Assembly (NCBI GenBank): GCA_019637095.1
Contig: JAHBWG010000050.1
Coordinates: 1 to 64,000 of the forward strand
Reading direction: 5' to 3'
DNA from: Sandaracinaceae bacterium
GTDB lineage: Bacteria; Myxococcota_A; Polyangia; Polyangiales; Sandaracinaceae
DNA: 64,000 nt
Part shown: positions 53,335-62,105 of the stretch, one piece after another
How positions within the stretch are numbered: the first letter of the stretch is position 1
How the letters are laid out: every line of letters begins with the position of its first letter
Notes under the pieces: model-generated
The model's database searches: none
Told to the model about the DNA's origin: nothing
What the model saw: only the letters and a program-made list of their open reading frames with translations
Translations under genes and position numbers: made by a program

Positions 53335-53979
53335 ATGTCGGATCCGAACCTGAACCTCGGTGTGGGAGGCGGCTCACCGCCGCTCGGCGGCGGTCCGTCG
53401 CTCCAGGACGACGAAGCGGCGCTGCGCAAAGGCAGCGTCTTGCCGCTGATCGTCGGCATCGTGGCCGCCATCGGCCTCGTCGTCGGGCTCGGCGTCGTGC
53501 TCTTGTCGGGCGAGGACAACGAACAGTACGAGGTGCTCGGCCGCAACGTGAACGGCATGAAGGCGGAGCACTTCGATCAGTTCTGGGGCTGTGCCCTGCC
53601 GAACCAGCCGCTCGACCGCCTCCGCACGAACCAGGATCTCGGCGAGGCGATCCAGAAGCGCGCGTCGTCGAGCCCGCAGCGCTACGCCGCGCACGTGCGC
53701 TCGAAGTGCCTCGTGAAGCTCACCGAGCACGGACCGCGGCTGCGCCAGCTCATCCCGCCGGAGGATCTCGGCGCGCAGCTCGACGCGCTGCAGGCCGCGT
53801 TGACGCAGCTCACCGACGGCTGGAACGGCTACCTCGACGCGCTCGATCGCTCGTCCGAGGGCTACGACGAGGGCGCCGCCGCGCCGCACCTCAGCAAGAT
53901 CGCGAAGGGGTGGTACGACTACCGCACCGCCCACGGCCAGCTCAACGACACGGTCCGCGAGCGCCTCCACGGCGAGTGA
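53335..53979 (+). CDS. membrane-anchored hypothetical protein
   Basis: 214 residues; ATG at 53335 with GGGAGG 4 bp upstream. A Gly-rich N-terminus (LGVGGGSPPLGGG) resembles the tail of the previous protein. One membrane helix (about 45-67, VLPLIVGIVAAIGLVVGLGVVLL) is followed by a helical extracytoplasmic domain with two Cys (FWGCALP, SKCLVKL). The last 25 residues contain WYDYRTAHGQLND. It overlaps the DUF2071 gene by 4 bp. No family recognised. Confidence 0.8.
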   Translation: MSDPNLNLGVGGGSPPLGGGPSLQDDEAALRKGSVLPLIVGIVAAIGLVVGLGVVLLSGEDNEQYEVLGRNVNGMKAEHFDQFWGCALPNQPLDRLRTNQDLGEAIQKRASSSPQRYAAHVRSKCLVKLTEHGPRLRQLIPPEDLGAQLDALQAALTQLTDGWNGYLDALDRSSEGYDEGAAAPHLSKIAKGWYDYRTAHGQLNDTVRERLHGE

Positions 53980-54704
53980 GCGCGCTGGACCGCATCGCAC
54001 CGACGCGGCGGCCGGACGGCCCGAACGCGGGCACTCAGCGCTGGCGCGAGCTCGCGTTCATGCACTGGCCCGTGCCCGCGGAGGCGGTGCGCGCGCTGCT
54101 GCCCCCCGCGCTCTCGCTCGATCTGTGGGAGGGCGAGGCGTACGTCGGGATCGTCCCCTTCCTCATGCGCGACATCGCGCCCTCGTGGCTGCCGAGCGCG
54201 CTCGCGTTCGACTTCCTCGAGTGCAACCTGCGCACGTACGTGCACCTCGACGGCGACGCGCCGGGGGTGTGGTTCTTCTCGCTCGAGGCGAGCTCATGGC
54301 TCGCCGTCCAGGCCGCGCGCGCGGGCTGGGGCCTGCCCTACCACCACGCGCGCATGCAGTACGGCCGCGACGGCGACGAGGCGCGCTTCGAGACGGTGCG
54401 GCGAGGGAGCGGCGCGCGGCTCGCGGTGCGCTACCGGATCGGCGAGCCGCTCGGGCCCTCGACGCCGGGCAGCCTCGAGCACTTCTTCCTCGAGCGCTAC
54501 CTCCTCTACTCGATCCGACGCGGGCGCCTCGAGCGCGGCCAGGTGCACCACGCGCCCTACCCCGCGCGCCGCGCGGAGGTCCTCGAGGTCGACGATGAGC
54601 TCGTCGAGGTCGCCGGGATGCCGAAGGTCACCGGCCTGCCCGCGCTCGCGCACTTCTCCGACGGCGTCGACGTCGAGGTCTTCGCGCCCGAGCGGGTGCG
54701 ATGA
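53976..54704 (+). CDS. DUF2071 family protein (YqjF-like)
   Basis: 242 residues; GTG at 53976 overlaps the preceding stop. It has the DUF2071 pattern WRELAFMHWPVPAEAVRALLPPALSLDLWEGEAYVGIVPFLM, then NLRTYVHLDGDAPGVWFFSLEAS and the FFLERYLLYS segment. The fold is related to acetoacetate decarboxylase-like proteins, but activity is unproven. It is coupled to the DUF1295 gene by ATGA. Confidence 0.9.
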   Translation: MSALDRIAPTRRPDGPNAGTQRWRELAFMHWPVPAEAVRALLPPALSLDLWEGEAYVGIVPFLMRDIAPSWLPSALAFDFLECNLRTYVHLDGDAPGVWFFSLEASSWLAVQAARAGWGLPYHHARMQYGRDGDEARFETVRRGSGARLAVRYRIGEPLGPSTPGSLEHFFLERYLLYSIRRGRLERGQVHHAPYPARRAEVLEVDDELVEVAGMPKVTGLPALAHFSDGVDVEVFAPERVR

Positions 54705-55588
54705 GCCCGCGCGCGCGCGGCTACGCGCTGCTCGTCGTCGTGTACGCGGCCGCGCTCGCCGCCGCGTGGGCCACCGTCGCCTTCACGCCGCACGAGGCGC
54801 CGCTCGACGGCCCCGTCGCGCGCGGCGCGCTCGCCTACGCGGTCGCGACGCTCGTCGTGTTCGGCTTCAGCGTCGCGACGAGCAACTCGAGCATGTACGA
54901 CCCGTACTGGAGCGTCGCGCCGCCCGCGCTCTTCGCGTACTGGGCCGCGCTCGTCGAGGCGATCCCGCCGCGCGCCCTCGTCGCGTGCGCGCTCCTCCTC
55001 ATCTGGGCGGTGCGTCTCACGCACAACTTCTTGCGCGGCTTCGCGGACGCGCGGCACGAGGACTGGCGGTACGTCGAGCTGCGCGCCAAGCACGGCGCGC
55101 GCTACTGGCTGGTCAGCTTCGTCGGCATCCACGGTTTCCCGAGCGCGCTCACGTTCGGCGGCAGCGTCTCGCTGTTCGTCGTGCTCGAGGCGGGCGCGAC
55201 GCCGCTCGGTCCGCTCGACGCGCTCGCCGCGCTCGTCACGCTCGCGGGCATCGCCTACGAGGCGATCGCGGACGCGCAGCTGCGCGCGTTCAAGCGCAGC
55301 GACCCACCCGCCGGCGCGTGGATCCGCGCCGGCCTGTGGCGACACAGCCGCCACCCGAACTACTTCGGCGAGACCACCTTCTGGTGGGGCCTCTACCTCT
55401 TCGCCGCGGCGGCCGCGCCGGCCGCGTGGTGGGCGGCGATCGGGCCGGCGGCGATCACGCTCCTGTTCTTCTTCGTGAGCATCCCGCTGATGGACGCGCG
55501 CATGAGCGCGCGCCGCCCCGGCTACGCCGACTACGCGAAGCGCGTCTCGCGCCTCGTCCCTTGGCCGGTGCGCGACGACCCGCGCTAA
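54701..55588 (+). CDS. DUF1295 / steroid 5-alpha-reductase-like membrane protein
   Basis: 295 residues with seven or eight hydrophobic segments. Family features are MYDPYWSVAPP, RLTHNFLRGF, EDWRYVELR and the C-terminal GLWRHSRHPNYFGETTFWWGLYLF, the NADPH-binding region shared with 5-alpha-reductases and isoprenylcysteine methyltransferases. Substrate is unknown, perhaps a sterol or lipid. It ends the plus-strand run that starts at 51546, before the separate lipoprotein gene. Confidence 0.9.
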   Translation: MSPRARGYALLVVVYAAALAAAWATVAFTPHEAPLDGPVARGALAYAVATLVVFGFSVATSNSSMYDPYWSVAPPALFAYWAALVEAIPPRALVACALLLIWAVRLTHNFLRGFADARHEDWRYVELRAKHGARYWLVSFVGIHGFPSALTFGGSVSLFVVLEAGATPLGPLDALAALVTLAGIAYEAIADAQLRAFKRSDPPAGAWIRAGLWRHSRHPNYFGETTFWWGLYLFAAAAAPAAWWAAIGPAAITLLFFFVSIPLMDARMSARRPGYADYAKRVSRLVPWPVRDDPR

Positions 55589-55612
55589 GCTTGAGAGAGG
55601 CTGTTGTTCCCC

Positions 55613-56674
55613 ATGTCGGATCGATCGCTCGCACACCTCCGATGGGTGACGCTCTTCGCGCTCGCCGGCTGCGGCGCGGACACGCCCGCGGCGCCCGCGG
55701 GCGCGACGCCGGCAGCGCCTGCGGCGCCCGCCCCCGCCGCGCCGGCCGACGAGCCGGTGGCGCCCGTCGCGGTCGCCGAGCCCGCGCCGGCGGCGGCCGA
55801 GCCCGTCGCGCCGGATGAGCCCATCGCGCCGGACGAGCCGGTGGACACGACGCCGGGCCCCGAGCGCGAGAGCGCCGAGCTCGCCGCGTGGGCCGGCTGG
55901 ATCGACGAGGACGGCGACGAGCACGCCGACGTCTTGGGCAGCGTCACGTCGCGCGATCGGACCTTCGTCCTGGTCGCGCTCCCGACCCGCGACCCGCGCG
56001 CGTCCGAGCTCGGCGCGACCGAGCGCGTCGCGCTCCACCTCGCGCGCACGCGGCGCCTGCGCGGCGAGGAGGAGCGCCACGTCCGCGAAGCCAGCGTGCG
56101 CCTCTACGACCTCGCGATCGTCGGCGGCGAGTGCGAGGTCGAGGACGTCGCGACGCCGACCGAGCTGCGCGCCCGCGACCTCGACGCAGACGGCGAGGTC
56201 GAGGTGACCGTCATCGTCGCGGCCGCGGCGACGGCCCGGCAGGCGCGCAACGCGACGCCGCTCGGCGAGTGCGGCGCCGTCGCGTTCCTCGTCGGGGGCG
56301 ACGACCTCGGCGTGCAGGCGCGCTTCACCCGCGCGTACCGCGCGGAGCACATCGACGCGGGCGGCGAGGCCACCCTCGACGTCGAGACGACGTGGCGGCT
56401 GCTCGACACCAACGGCGACGGGCGCGCCGACCTGCGCGTGACCGAAGCGTACCGCTACCGCGACGAGTTCTCGGGCGACTGGGGCGGCGACGACGTCGGC
56501 ACGATCCCGGGTCACCGCGAGCGGCGCAGCGCGCGCCGCTCCGCCGACTGCCCCTACGACGTCGCCAGCGATCGGTGGATCTGCCCCGCGCCCGCGCTCG
56601 GGGCGCAGCTCCTGCGCCCGCGCGAGGTCCTGCTCCGACCCGAGGGCGCCTCCCTCGCGCCGCCCTTCGAGTGA
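55613..56674 (+). CDS. lipoprotein with Pro/Ala linker and Asp-rich calcium-like motifs
   Basis: 353 residues from the ATG at 55613. The lipobox is LFALAGCGA. A Pro/Ala/Glu repeat (about 25-80) precedes a domain with DEDGDEHADVLG and DTNGDGRADLRV. These look like the calcium loops of FG-GAP/VCBS or thrombospondin-like repeats. Other segments (RDLDADGEVEVTVIV) follow the same style. Probably a surface protein; no enzyme motif is seen. Confidence 0.8.
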   Translation: MSDRSLAHLRWVTLFALAGCGADTPAAPAGATPAAPAAPAPAAPADEPVAPVAVAEPAPAAAEPVAPDEPIAPDEPVDTTPGPERESAELAAWAGWIDEDGDEHADVLGSVTSRDRTFVLVALPTRDPRASELGATERVALHLARTRRLRGEEERHVREASVRLYDLAIVGGECEVEDVATPTELRARDLDADGEVEVTVIVAAAATARQARNATPLGECGAVAFLVGGDDLGVQARFTRAYRAEHIDAGGEATLDVETTWRLLDTNGDGRADLRVTEAYRYRDEFSGDWGGDDVGTIPGHRERRSARRSADCPYDVASDRWICPAPALGAQLLRPREVLLRPEGASLAPPFE

Positions 56675-56749
56675 CGAGCGCGCGGCGCGAGGCGGTGGCT
56701 TCGAGCGGGCCAGGGCCAAGAGGCAGGGTCGGGCGAACGGATCGGTGCT

Positions 56750-56914
56750 CTAGAGCACGACGATACGCAGCTCCGGGTCGAGCCGTCGAAGGTCGTCGGG
56801 GTCCGAGGTGGCGACGAGCGCGCCGAGCGATCGGCCCAGGATCGCGACGTGCGCATCGACGACGTCGGTCGTTCCGCTGGCGCCGAGCATTCCGTGTGCA
56901 TAACGGCCCGCCAA
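56750..56914 (-). pseudogene. C-terminal remnant of a VapC-type PIN-domain toxin
   Basis: The 54 codons before the TAG at 56750 read LAGRYAHGMLGASGTTDVVD, then AHVAILGRSLGALVATSDPDDLRRLDPELRIVVL. The third and fourth acidic positions of PIN nucleases (D in DVVDAHV, D in TSDPDDL) are recognisable. The N-terminal half with the first catalytic Asp is missing, and the fragment ends close to the stop of the TonB-like gene. No antitoxin gene is present. It is therefore a decayed toxin-antitoxin locus. Confidence 0.65.
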
Positions 56915-56946
56915 CCGGGGAGGGGATGCGGCGAAGTACCGCGGGC

Positions 56947-58062
56947 TCACTCGCAGAGCGCGCGCTGGCGCTGCGCGGTCAGGGGCGCGAGCACGAGCGG
57001 GAGCTCGACGTCGACGAAGCCGGGCGGGCTCGGGGCCTCGAACGCGATCGCGCGCGCGGCGCGCACGAGGCACGCGTGGAGCGCGGGATCGGGCGCGGCG
57101 CGCTCGCGCACGCACGCCTCCGCGACGCGCCCGTCGGGGGCGATGCGCATCGCGAGCGCGACGCGACCCCCGGCGGCGCCGGGCCCGCTCGCGCCGCCGA
57201 CGCAGCTCGCCGCGGCGTCGCGGAGCGGGCCGAGGCTCCGCACGATCCGGTCGGGGCGCAAGCTCCCTTGCGGGGCGTCCTCGTCGATCGGCGGCAGGCC
57301 ATCCTCGCACCACGACGGGTCCGGCTCGTCGGACGCGACGGGCGCCTCGGGCAGCCGCACGCCCTCGGCGAGCGGGACGGCGAGCGCGACACGACCGGCG
57401 AGCTCGGGCGGCACGAGCGCGAGCACCGACGCGAGCCGCGCGAGCGACACCTCGCCCGCCGCCGCGACGAAGAGCGCGCCGACGCGCGCGGGGAGCGCGG
57501 CGCGCGCGGCCTCGGCCGTCCCCGCCGCCGCGGCGCTCGGCGCCGCCGTCGAGCGCACGTAGACGCCGTCGGTCGTGATCACCCACACGATCGCCGGCTC
57601 CTCGCGCGGCGGCAGCGTGCTGGTGACCGCGTTGAGCACGAACGCGCCGTCGGCCCGCTCGCCGTAGCGGCCCCAGCGGCTGAGCACCACCACCGGCGCC
57701 CGCGCGGCCAGGCGCGCGTCGAGCCCGTCCGGGGCGTTCGCGAGCGGCCGCACCGCCACCGCGAGATCCGCCGCGAGCCGGAAGCCTCGACCGTCGCGGG
57801 CGAGGAGGCAGCCGGCGTCGGAGTCCTGGTCGCGCAGGTCGTCGAGGGCGCGCGCGGCGCGCAAGAGATCGGTGTACGTCGCGTCGGGGCCGAGCGCGCG
57901 CCGATCGCTCGCCGCCGGCGGCGCGCCGTCCTCGGGGGGCGGCTCGACGTGCTCGATCGGCGCGGGCGGCGCGCCGCACGCGAGCCCGAGCACCGCGGCC
58001 GCGAGCCAGCCCGACGCCGCCGTCGGGCGCTCTCTCTGTGCGTGCTCTCCCCCGAAGGCCAT
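56947..58062 (-). CDS. lipoprotein with AgmX/PglI-type TonB-like C-terminus
   Basis: 371 residues. A lipoprotein signal (AAAVLGLACGAPP) precedes a region of unknown type (about 55-255). The C-terminal 110 residues (RIVRSLGPLRDAAASCVG... RVALAMRIAPDGRVAEACVRE... LVRAARAIAFEAP) fit the AgmX/PglI C-terminal domain, which is TonB-related and common in myxobacteria. There is no N-terminal membrane helix for ExbB/ExbD coupling, so it is not a classic energy transducer. It lies 6 bp after the SNF2 gene, same strand. Confidence 0.82.
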   Translation of the reverse strand: MAFGGEHAQRERPTAASGWLAAAVLGLACGAPPAPIEHVEPPPEDGAPPAASDRRALGPDATYTDLLRAARALDDLRDQDSDAGCLLARDGRGFRLAADLAVAVRPLANAPDGLDARLAARAPVVVLSRWGRYGERADGAFVLNAVTSTLPPREEPAIVWVITTDGVYVRSTAAPSAAAAGTAEAARAALPARVGALFVAAAGEVSLARLASVLALVPPELAGRVALAVPLAEGVRLPEAPVASDEPDPSWCEDGLPPIDEDAPQGSLRPDRIVRSLGPLRDAAASCVGGASGPGAAGGRVALAMRIAPDGRVAEACVRERAAPDPALHACLVRAARAIAFEAPSPPGFVDVELPLVLAPLTAQRQRALCE

Positions 58063-58068
58063 CGGCGC

Positions 58069-61000
58069 TCAGGAGAAGAGGTCGTCGATGTCGGCCTTGG
58101 TGAGCCCCTTGAGCGGCGTGCTCTCCGTCGTCAGCACGTTGCTCACGAGCTCGCGCTTCTTCTCGCTCAGCTTGAGGATCTTCTCCTCGACCGTGTCGCG
58201 CGCGATCAGGCGGTACACCGTCACGACCTTGTCCTGGCCGATGCGGTGCGCGCGGTCGGTCGCCTGGTCCTCCACCGCCGGGTTCCACCATGGATCGAAG
58301 TGCACCACGGTGTCGGCGCCCGTCAGGTTGAGGCCGGTGCCCCCCGCCTTGAGCGAGATGAGGAACGCGTCGACCGACTCGTCGGTGTTGAAGCGGTGCA
58401 CGCGCTCTTGACGGTCCTTGGTCGAGCCGTCGAGGTACTCGTACGTCGCGCCGAGCTCCTCCATCGTCTTGCGGATGAGCGTGAGCATCGAGACGAACTG
58501 GCTGAAGATCAGCAGGCGGTGACCGCCCGCCATCGCCTCCTCGACGATCTCGCGCAGCGCCTGCAGCTTGCCGCTCGTCTCGTCGCTCCACTCGCCGTTG
58601 AGGTTCGTCAGGCGCGGGTCGCACGCGACCTGCCGCATCCGCGTGAGGGCCGCGAGGATCTGGATCTGCGCGCGCGCGACGCCCTTCGCCTCGACCTCGC
58701 TCATCAGGCTGTCGCGCACCTGCTTGAGCATCTGCTTGTAGAGCTTGGCCTGCTCGTCGGCCATCGGGACGACGATCTCCTGCTGGATCTTCTCCGGCAG
58801 CTCGGGCGCGACCTCGGCCTTGGTCCGCCGCATCACGAGCGGACGGATGATGGTGCGCAGCTTCTCCGACGCCTCCGGGTCGCCTCGATCGATCGGGCGC
58901 GAGTAGCGCTCTTCGAACGCCTTGAGCGTGCCGAGCAGGCCAGGCGAGACGAAGTCGAAGATCGACCAGATCTCGCTGAGTCGGTTCTCGATCGGCGTGC
59001 CGGTCAGCGCGAGCCGCCGCTCGGACGCGAGGCGCTTGGCCGCGCGCGCGGTCGCGCTCAGCGGGTTCTTGATGTGCTGCGCCTCGTCCAGGATGACGTA
59101 GCGCAGGTCGAGCGACTGCAGGAACTCCTCGTCGCGGCGGAGCAGCGCGTAGCTCGTGATGAGCACGTCCGCGTCCTCGAGCTCGGCGCGCCGATCCATG
59201 CGGTCGGGCCCCTGCCAGAGCACGGTGGACAGCTTGGGCGCGAACTTCTCGATCTCGAGCTGCCAGTTCGGCACGACCGACGTCGGCGCGACGACGAGGC
59301 TGAGCTTGCGCTTGTTCTTGTTCTTCGCCCAGAGCAGGAGCGCGATCGTCTGGAGCGTCTTGCCCAGGCCCATGTCGTCCGCCAGGATCCCGCCCGTCCC
59401 GCACTCGTGCAGGAACGCGAGCCACGAGAAGCCGCGCTTCTGGTAGTCCCGGAACGTGTCGACGCGGAGGTTGCGCGGCTTGGGGACCTGCGGGATCTCG
59501 GCGATGTTGCCGAGCTTGGAGAAGAGCTCCTTGGCGGACGGGCTCACGACCGCGTCGCCGACCAGGCGCACGAGGTCTTGCACGCGGCCGGCCTGGCTGA
59601 GCGGGAGCTTCTCGCGCGTGCCGCCCGCGTAGATCTCGGCCATGCGCTCGAGGATCTCCCCCACGTCCTCGCGGCGGACCGGGGCGTAGGTGCCGTCCGC
59701 GAGCTTCACGAGGTGGCGGCCGTGCTCGAGGCACATGCGCAGCTCCTGGGCGTCGACGGCGACGCCCTCGGTCGTGAAGCTCATGTCGAGGCTGAGCCAG
59801 TCGACGCCGCTCGAGACGCGCATCTGCGCGCCGACGGGCGTCGCGCGCACGCGCACGTCCGCGAGGTCGCTCGGGACGCGCTTGTCCCACGCGGCCGGGA
59901 GCTCGGCGATGCCATCCGTCCAGAACGCGACGGCCTTGTCGCCCTTGGCGACGAGCACGTCGGCCTCCTCGTCGGGGACGAAGCCCTGGTTCAAGAGGAG
60001 CTGGACCGCCGCCATCTCCGCGCCGACGTCGCGGCGCACGACGCGCGGGCGCGCGCCGTCGTGCTCGGGGGGCAAGAACTCGAGCGGCGAGGGGAACCCG
60101 ATCGAGGGCACCGGGAAGTCCGTGTCGCCGTAGATCACGTCGAGCCGGGCGCGCGCCTCGACGATGTCGCCGTCGAGGTCGAGCGCGAACTCCGGCGGCG
60201 CGTCGGCGAGGTCGGCGATCTGCGAGAGGTCCGGCAGGTCCGCGCCGAGCGACGCGGCCACCCTCGGGATGAACTCCGTGAGCAGGTACGGCAGGTCCGC
60301 CATGGGGTGGACGAGCGCGGGCGCACGATACAAGCGCTGCAACCACGCCGGCGTCACCGCGTCGGCGACGGGCCGCGCGACGCCCTCGGTGGTGTCGATG
60401 TGCCAGCCCGGCGTGCCCTCGAACCAGTGCCCGTTGGAGAGCGAGAAGCGCCGGCTCGCGCCCTCGAACACCACGCGGATGCGCACGGCCTTGGAGTTGG
60501 CGGAGTCGAGCTCGAGCTTCGGGCGCAGCGGCTCGTCGGCGAAGCGCAGCTCCATCGAGGCGGGCTCGAGGAGCACGCGGTGCCCCTTGAGCACGCGCAG
60601 GAGCTCGGCGGCGTCCTCACCACGGATCTCCGCCGTCGCGGGCGCGCCGCGCGTCGTGTGGCGCTCGAGCGCGCGCAGCAGGCGCCGCATGGAGGTCGGC
60701 ACCGCGTTGAACGCGGACAACAGATCCGCGATCGGCACGGCGGAGCGCGTCCCGGCGAGGACCGGGGTGATCGCGATCGAGGCCGACCGCACCTGCATGC
60801 GGAACTCGAGGTCGTGGTGCTTGTGCGGCTCCTCGCTCGGGATCCACGCGTCGAGGCTGCCGCGCGAGGGGGCCGCGGTGAGCCCGAGCTCGCGGACGCT
60901 CAGCACCTCGACCTCGCCGCCCGCGCCGCCGGCGCGGCGGCGGCGGCGGCGGCTGCGGCGCTTGCCGCCGACCGAGACGGTCTGCGGGCTGTGCGCCTTG

Positions 61001-61800
61001 ACCTCCTGCTTGCCGTTCGGCTTGTCGACGACCTTCTTCAGCGCGTCCGGGTGCTTGGGCTTGGGCGGCCGCTCGCGGTCGCGGAGCGCGACCATCAACG
61101 CGGCGACGTGCTTGCAGTGATGCGTGGGCCCGCGGAAGCCCGGGCAGGTGCAGTCGCTCACCCACTGCTCCTCGTCGGTGAGCGTGAGCTTGGGCTCGTA
61201 GGCGATCTCCTGCTTCACCGCGACGACGCACTTCGCGTTGCTCCCGTGCGTCCAGAGCTCGGCGACGTGCCCGCGGCGGGCGTAGCGGCGGCCCTGCAAG
61301 AACGCGTTGCCCCCGGTGACGCGCTGGATCGCGCGATCGCTGAAGCGCGCGAGGTGCTGCGAGATGCGCGCGGGGTCCGCCTTGCGCGCCTCGACGACGA
61401 GGGAGCGCCCGTCGTCGTCGTCCTCGCCTCCCCCGTCATCGTCGCGCTCTTCGTCGTCGCGCTCTTCGTCGTCGCGCTCTTCGTCGTCGCGCGCTCCTTC
61501 GTCGTCGCGCGCTCCTTCGTCGTCGCGCGCGTCGCGCGCCTCCCCCAGAACCACGCGCTCGTCCGCGTACTCGTCGTCGTCGGTCTCGCCGCGAGCGCTG
61601 CGATCCTCGCTCGCCCGCGCGATCGGCGCTTCGTCCATCCGGTCTCGCTCGACCCGGGGCGACGGCTCGGTCGGCACCTCGACGCGCGCCGCTTCGGGCT
61701 CGACGGAGGCGACGCGGCGGCGGCGGCGCGGCTTGGCAGGGGTCGGAGGGTCGGCGGCGAGCGCTTCGCTCGCGGCGTGGTCGATCGACGTCTCGGCCAT
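58069..61800 (-). CDS. SWIM-domain SNF2-family helicase
   Basis: 1243 residues from the ATG at 61800. A disordered N-terminus of about 150 residues contains tandem RDDE units. A SWIM zinc finger follows (CTCPGFRGPTHHCKH), then a basic stretch (RRSRRRRRR) and a bacterial SNF2-associated region. The SNF2 motor has DDMGLGKT (motif I), DEAQ (motif II), LTGTPIENRLSEIWS (III), and the C-terminal RecA lobe with LISLKAGGTGLNL and DRAHRIGQ (V, VI). It is a DNA-stimulated ATPase that remodels protein-DNA complexes; a role in repair or transcription is possible. The TonB-like gene follows. Confidence 0.93.
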   Translation of the reverse strand: MAETSIDHAASEALAADPPTPAKPRRRRRVASVEPEAARVEVPTEPSPRVERDRMDEAPIARASEDRSARGETDDDEYADERVVLGEARDARDDEGARDDEGARDDEERDDEERDDEERDDDGGGEDDDDGRSLVVEARKADPARISQHLARFSDRAIQRVTGGNAFLQGRRYARRGHVAELWTHGSNAKCVVAVKQEIAYEPKLTLTDEEQWVSDCTCPGFRGPTHHCKHVAALMVALRDRERPPKPKHPDALKKVVDKPNGKQEVKAHSPQTVSVGGKRRSRRRRRRAGGAGGEVEVLSVRELGLTAAPSRGSLDAWIPSEEPHKHHDLEFRMQVRSASIAITPVLAGTRSAVPIADLLSAFNAVPTSMRRLLRALERHTTRGAPATAEIRGEDAAELLRVLKGHRVLLEPASMELRFADEPLRPKLELDSANSKAVRIRVVFEGASRRFSLSNGHWFEGTPGWHIDTTEGVARPVADAVTPAWLQRLYRAPALVHPMADLPYLLTEFIPRVAASLGADLPDLSQIADLADAPPEFALDLDGDIVEARARLDVIYGDTDFPVPSIGFPSPLEFLPPEHDGARPRVVRRDVGAEMAAVQLLLNQGFVPDEEADVLVAKGDKAVAFWTDGIAELPAAWDKRVPSDLADVRVRATPVGAQMRVSSGVDWLSLDMSFTTEGVAVDAQELRMCLEHGRHLVKLADGTYAPVRREDVGEILERMAEIYAGGTREKLPLSQAGRVQDLVRLVGDAVVSPSAKELFSKLGNIAEIPQVPKPRNLRVDTFRDYQKRGFSWLAFLHECGTGGILADDMGLGKTLQTIALLLWAKNKNKRKLSLVVAPTSVVPNWQLEIEKFAPKLSTVLWQGPDRMDRRAELEDADVLITSYALLRRDEEFLQSLDLRYVILDEAQHIKNPLSATARAAKRLASERRLALTGTPIENRLSEIWSIFDFVSPGLLGTLKAFEERYSRPIDRGDPEASEKLRTIIRPLVMRRTKAEVAPELPEKIQQEIVVPMADEQAKLYKQMLKQVRDSLMSEVEAKGVARAQIQILAALTRMRQVACDPRLTNLNGEWSDETSGKLQALREIVEEAMAGGHRLLIFSQFVSMLTLIRKTMEELGATYEYLDGSTKDRQERVHRFNTDESVDAFLISLKAGGTGLNLTGADTVVHFDPWWNPAVEDQATDRAHRIGQDKVVTVYRLIARDTVEEKILKLSEKKRELVSNVLTTESTPLKGLTKADIDDLFS
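61438..61530 (-). repeat. tandem 15-bp and 18-bp repeats in the SNF2 gene
   Basis: Three 15-bp units (61438-61482) and two 18-bp units (61483-61518), plus a partial copy, encode ERDDE and GARDDE-like runs. All unit lengths are multiples of 3, so slippage would change length without frameshift. Confidence 0.85.
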
Positions 61801-62105
61801 GAACTCTCGGTGCTCCGGCGCGTGCGCCTGGTCGCAGGGCTGAGCTTCGTTGCTCGGTCCGCGCGGCGTCAGCCGGCGCCGCGGGCCCCCAGGGAAGCGA
61901 GGCGGGGGGTGAGCTCGGTCCTGTGAGCGAGAGCACCGGTGATGCCCCCGGTGCCTCGTCACCCTCCTCACGGCAGCGTCTGAACGCGCCCGACCGAGCG
62001 GGTGAACGGATCCAATCGCGAGCATACACGAGACGTCCCCATGTGCAAGCCGCTCGTTTCGCCGCCCCCGGCGGACGGGCGCGAGGCGCGCTATGGTGGC
62101 CTCCC

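Noticed and set aside
55888-61926. 2012-codon open frame on the plus strand
   Set aside because: It is antisense to the SNF2 and TonB-like genes. Long open frames on both strands are expected at this GC content.
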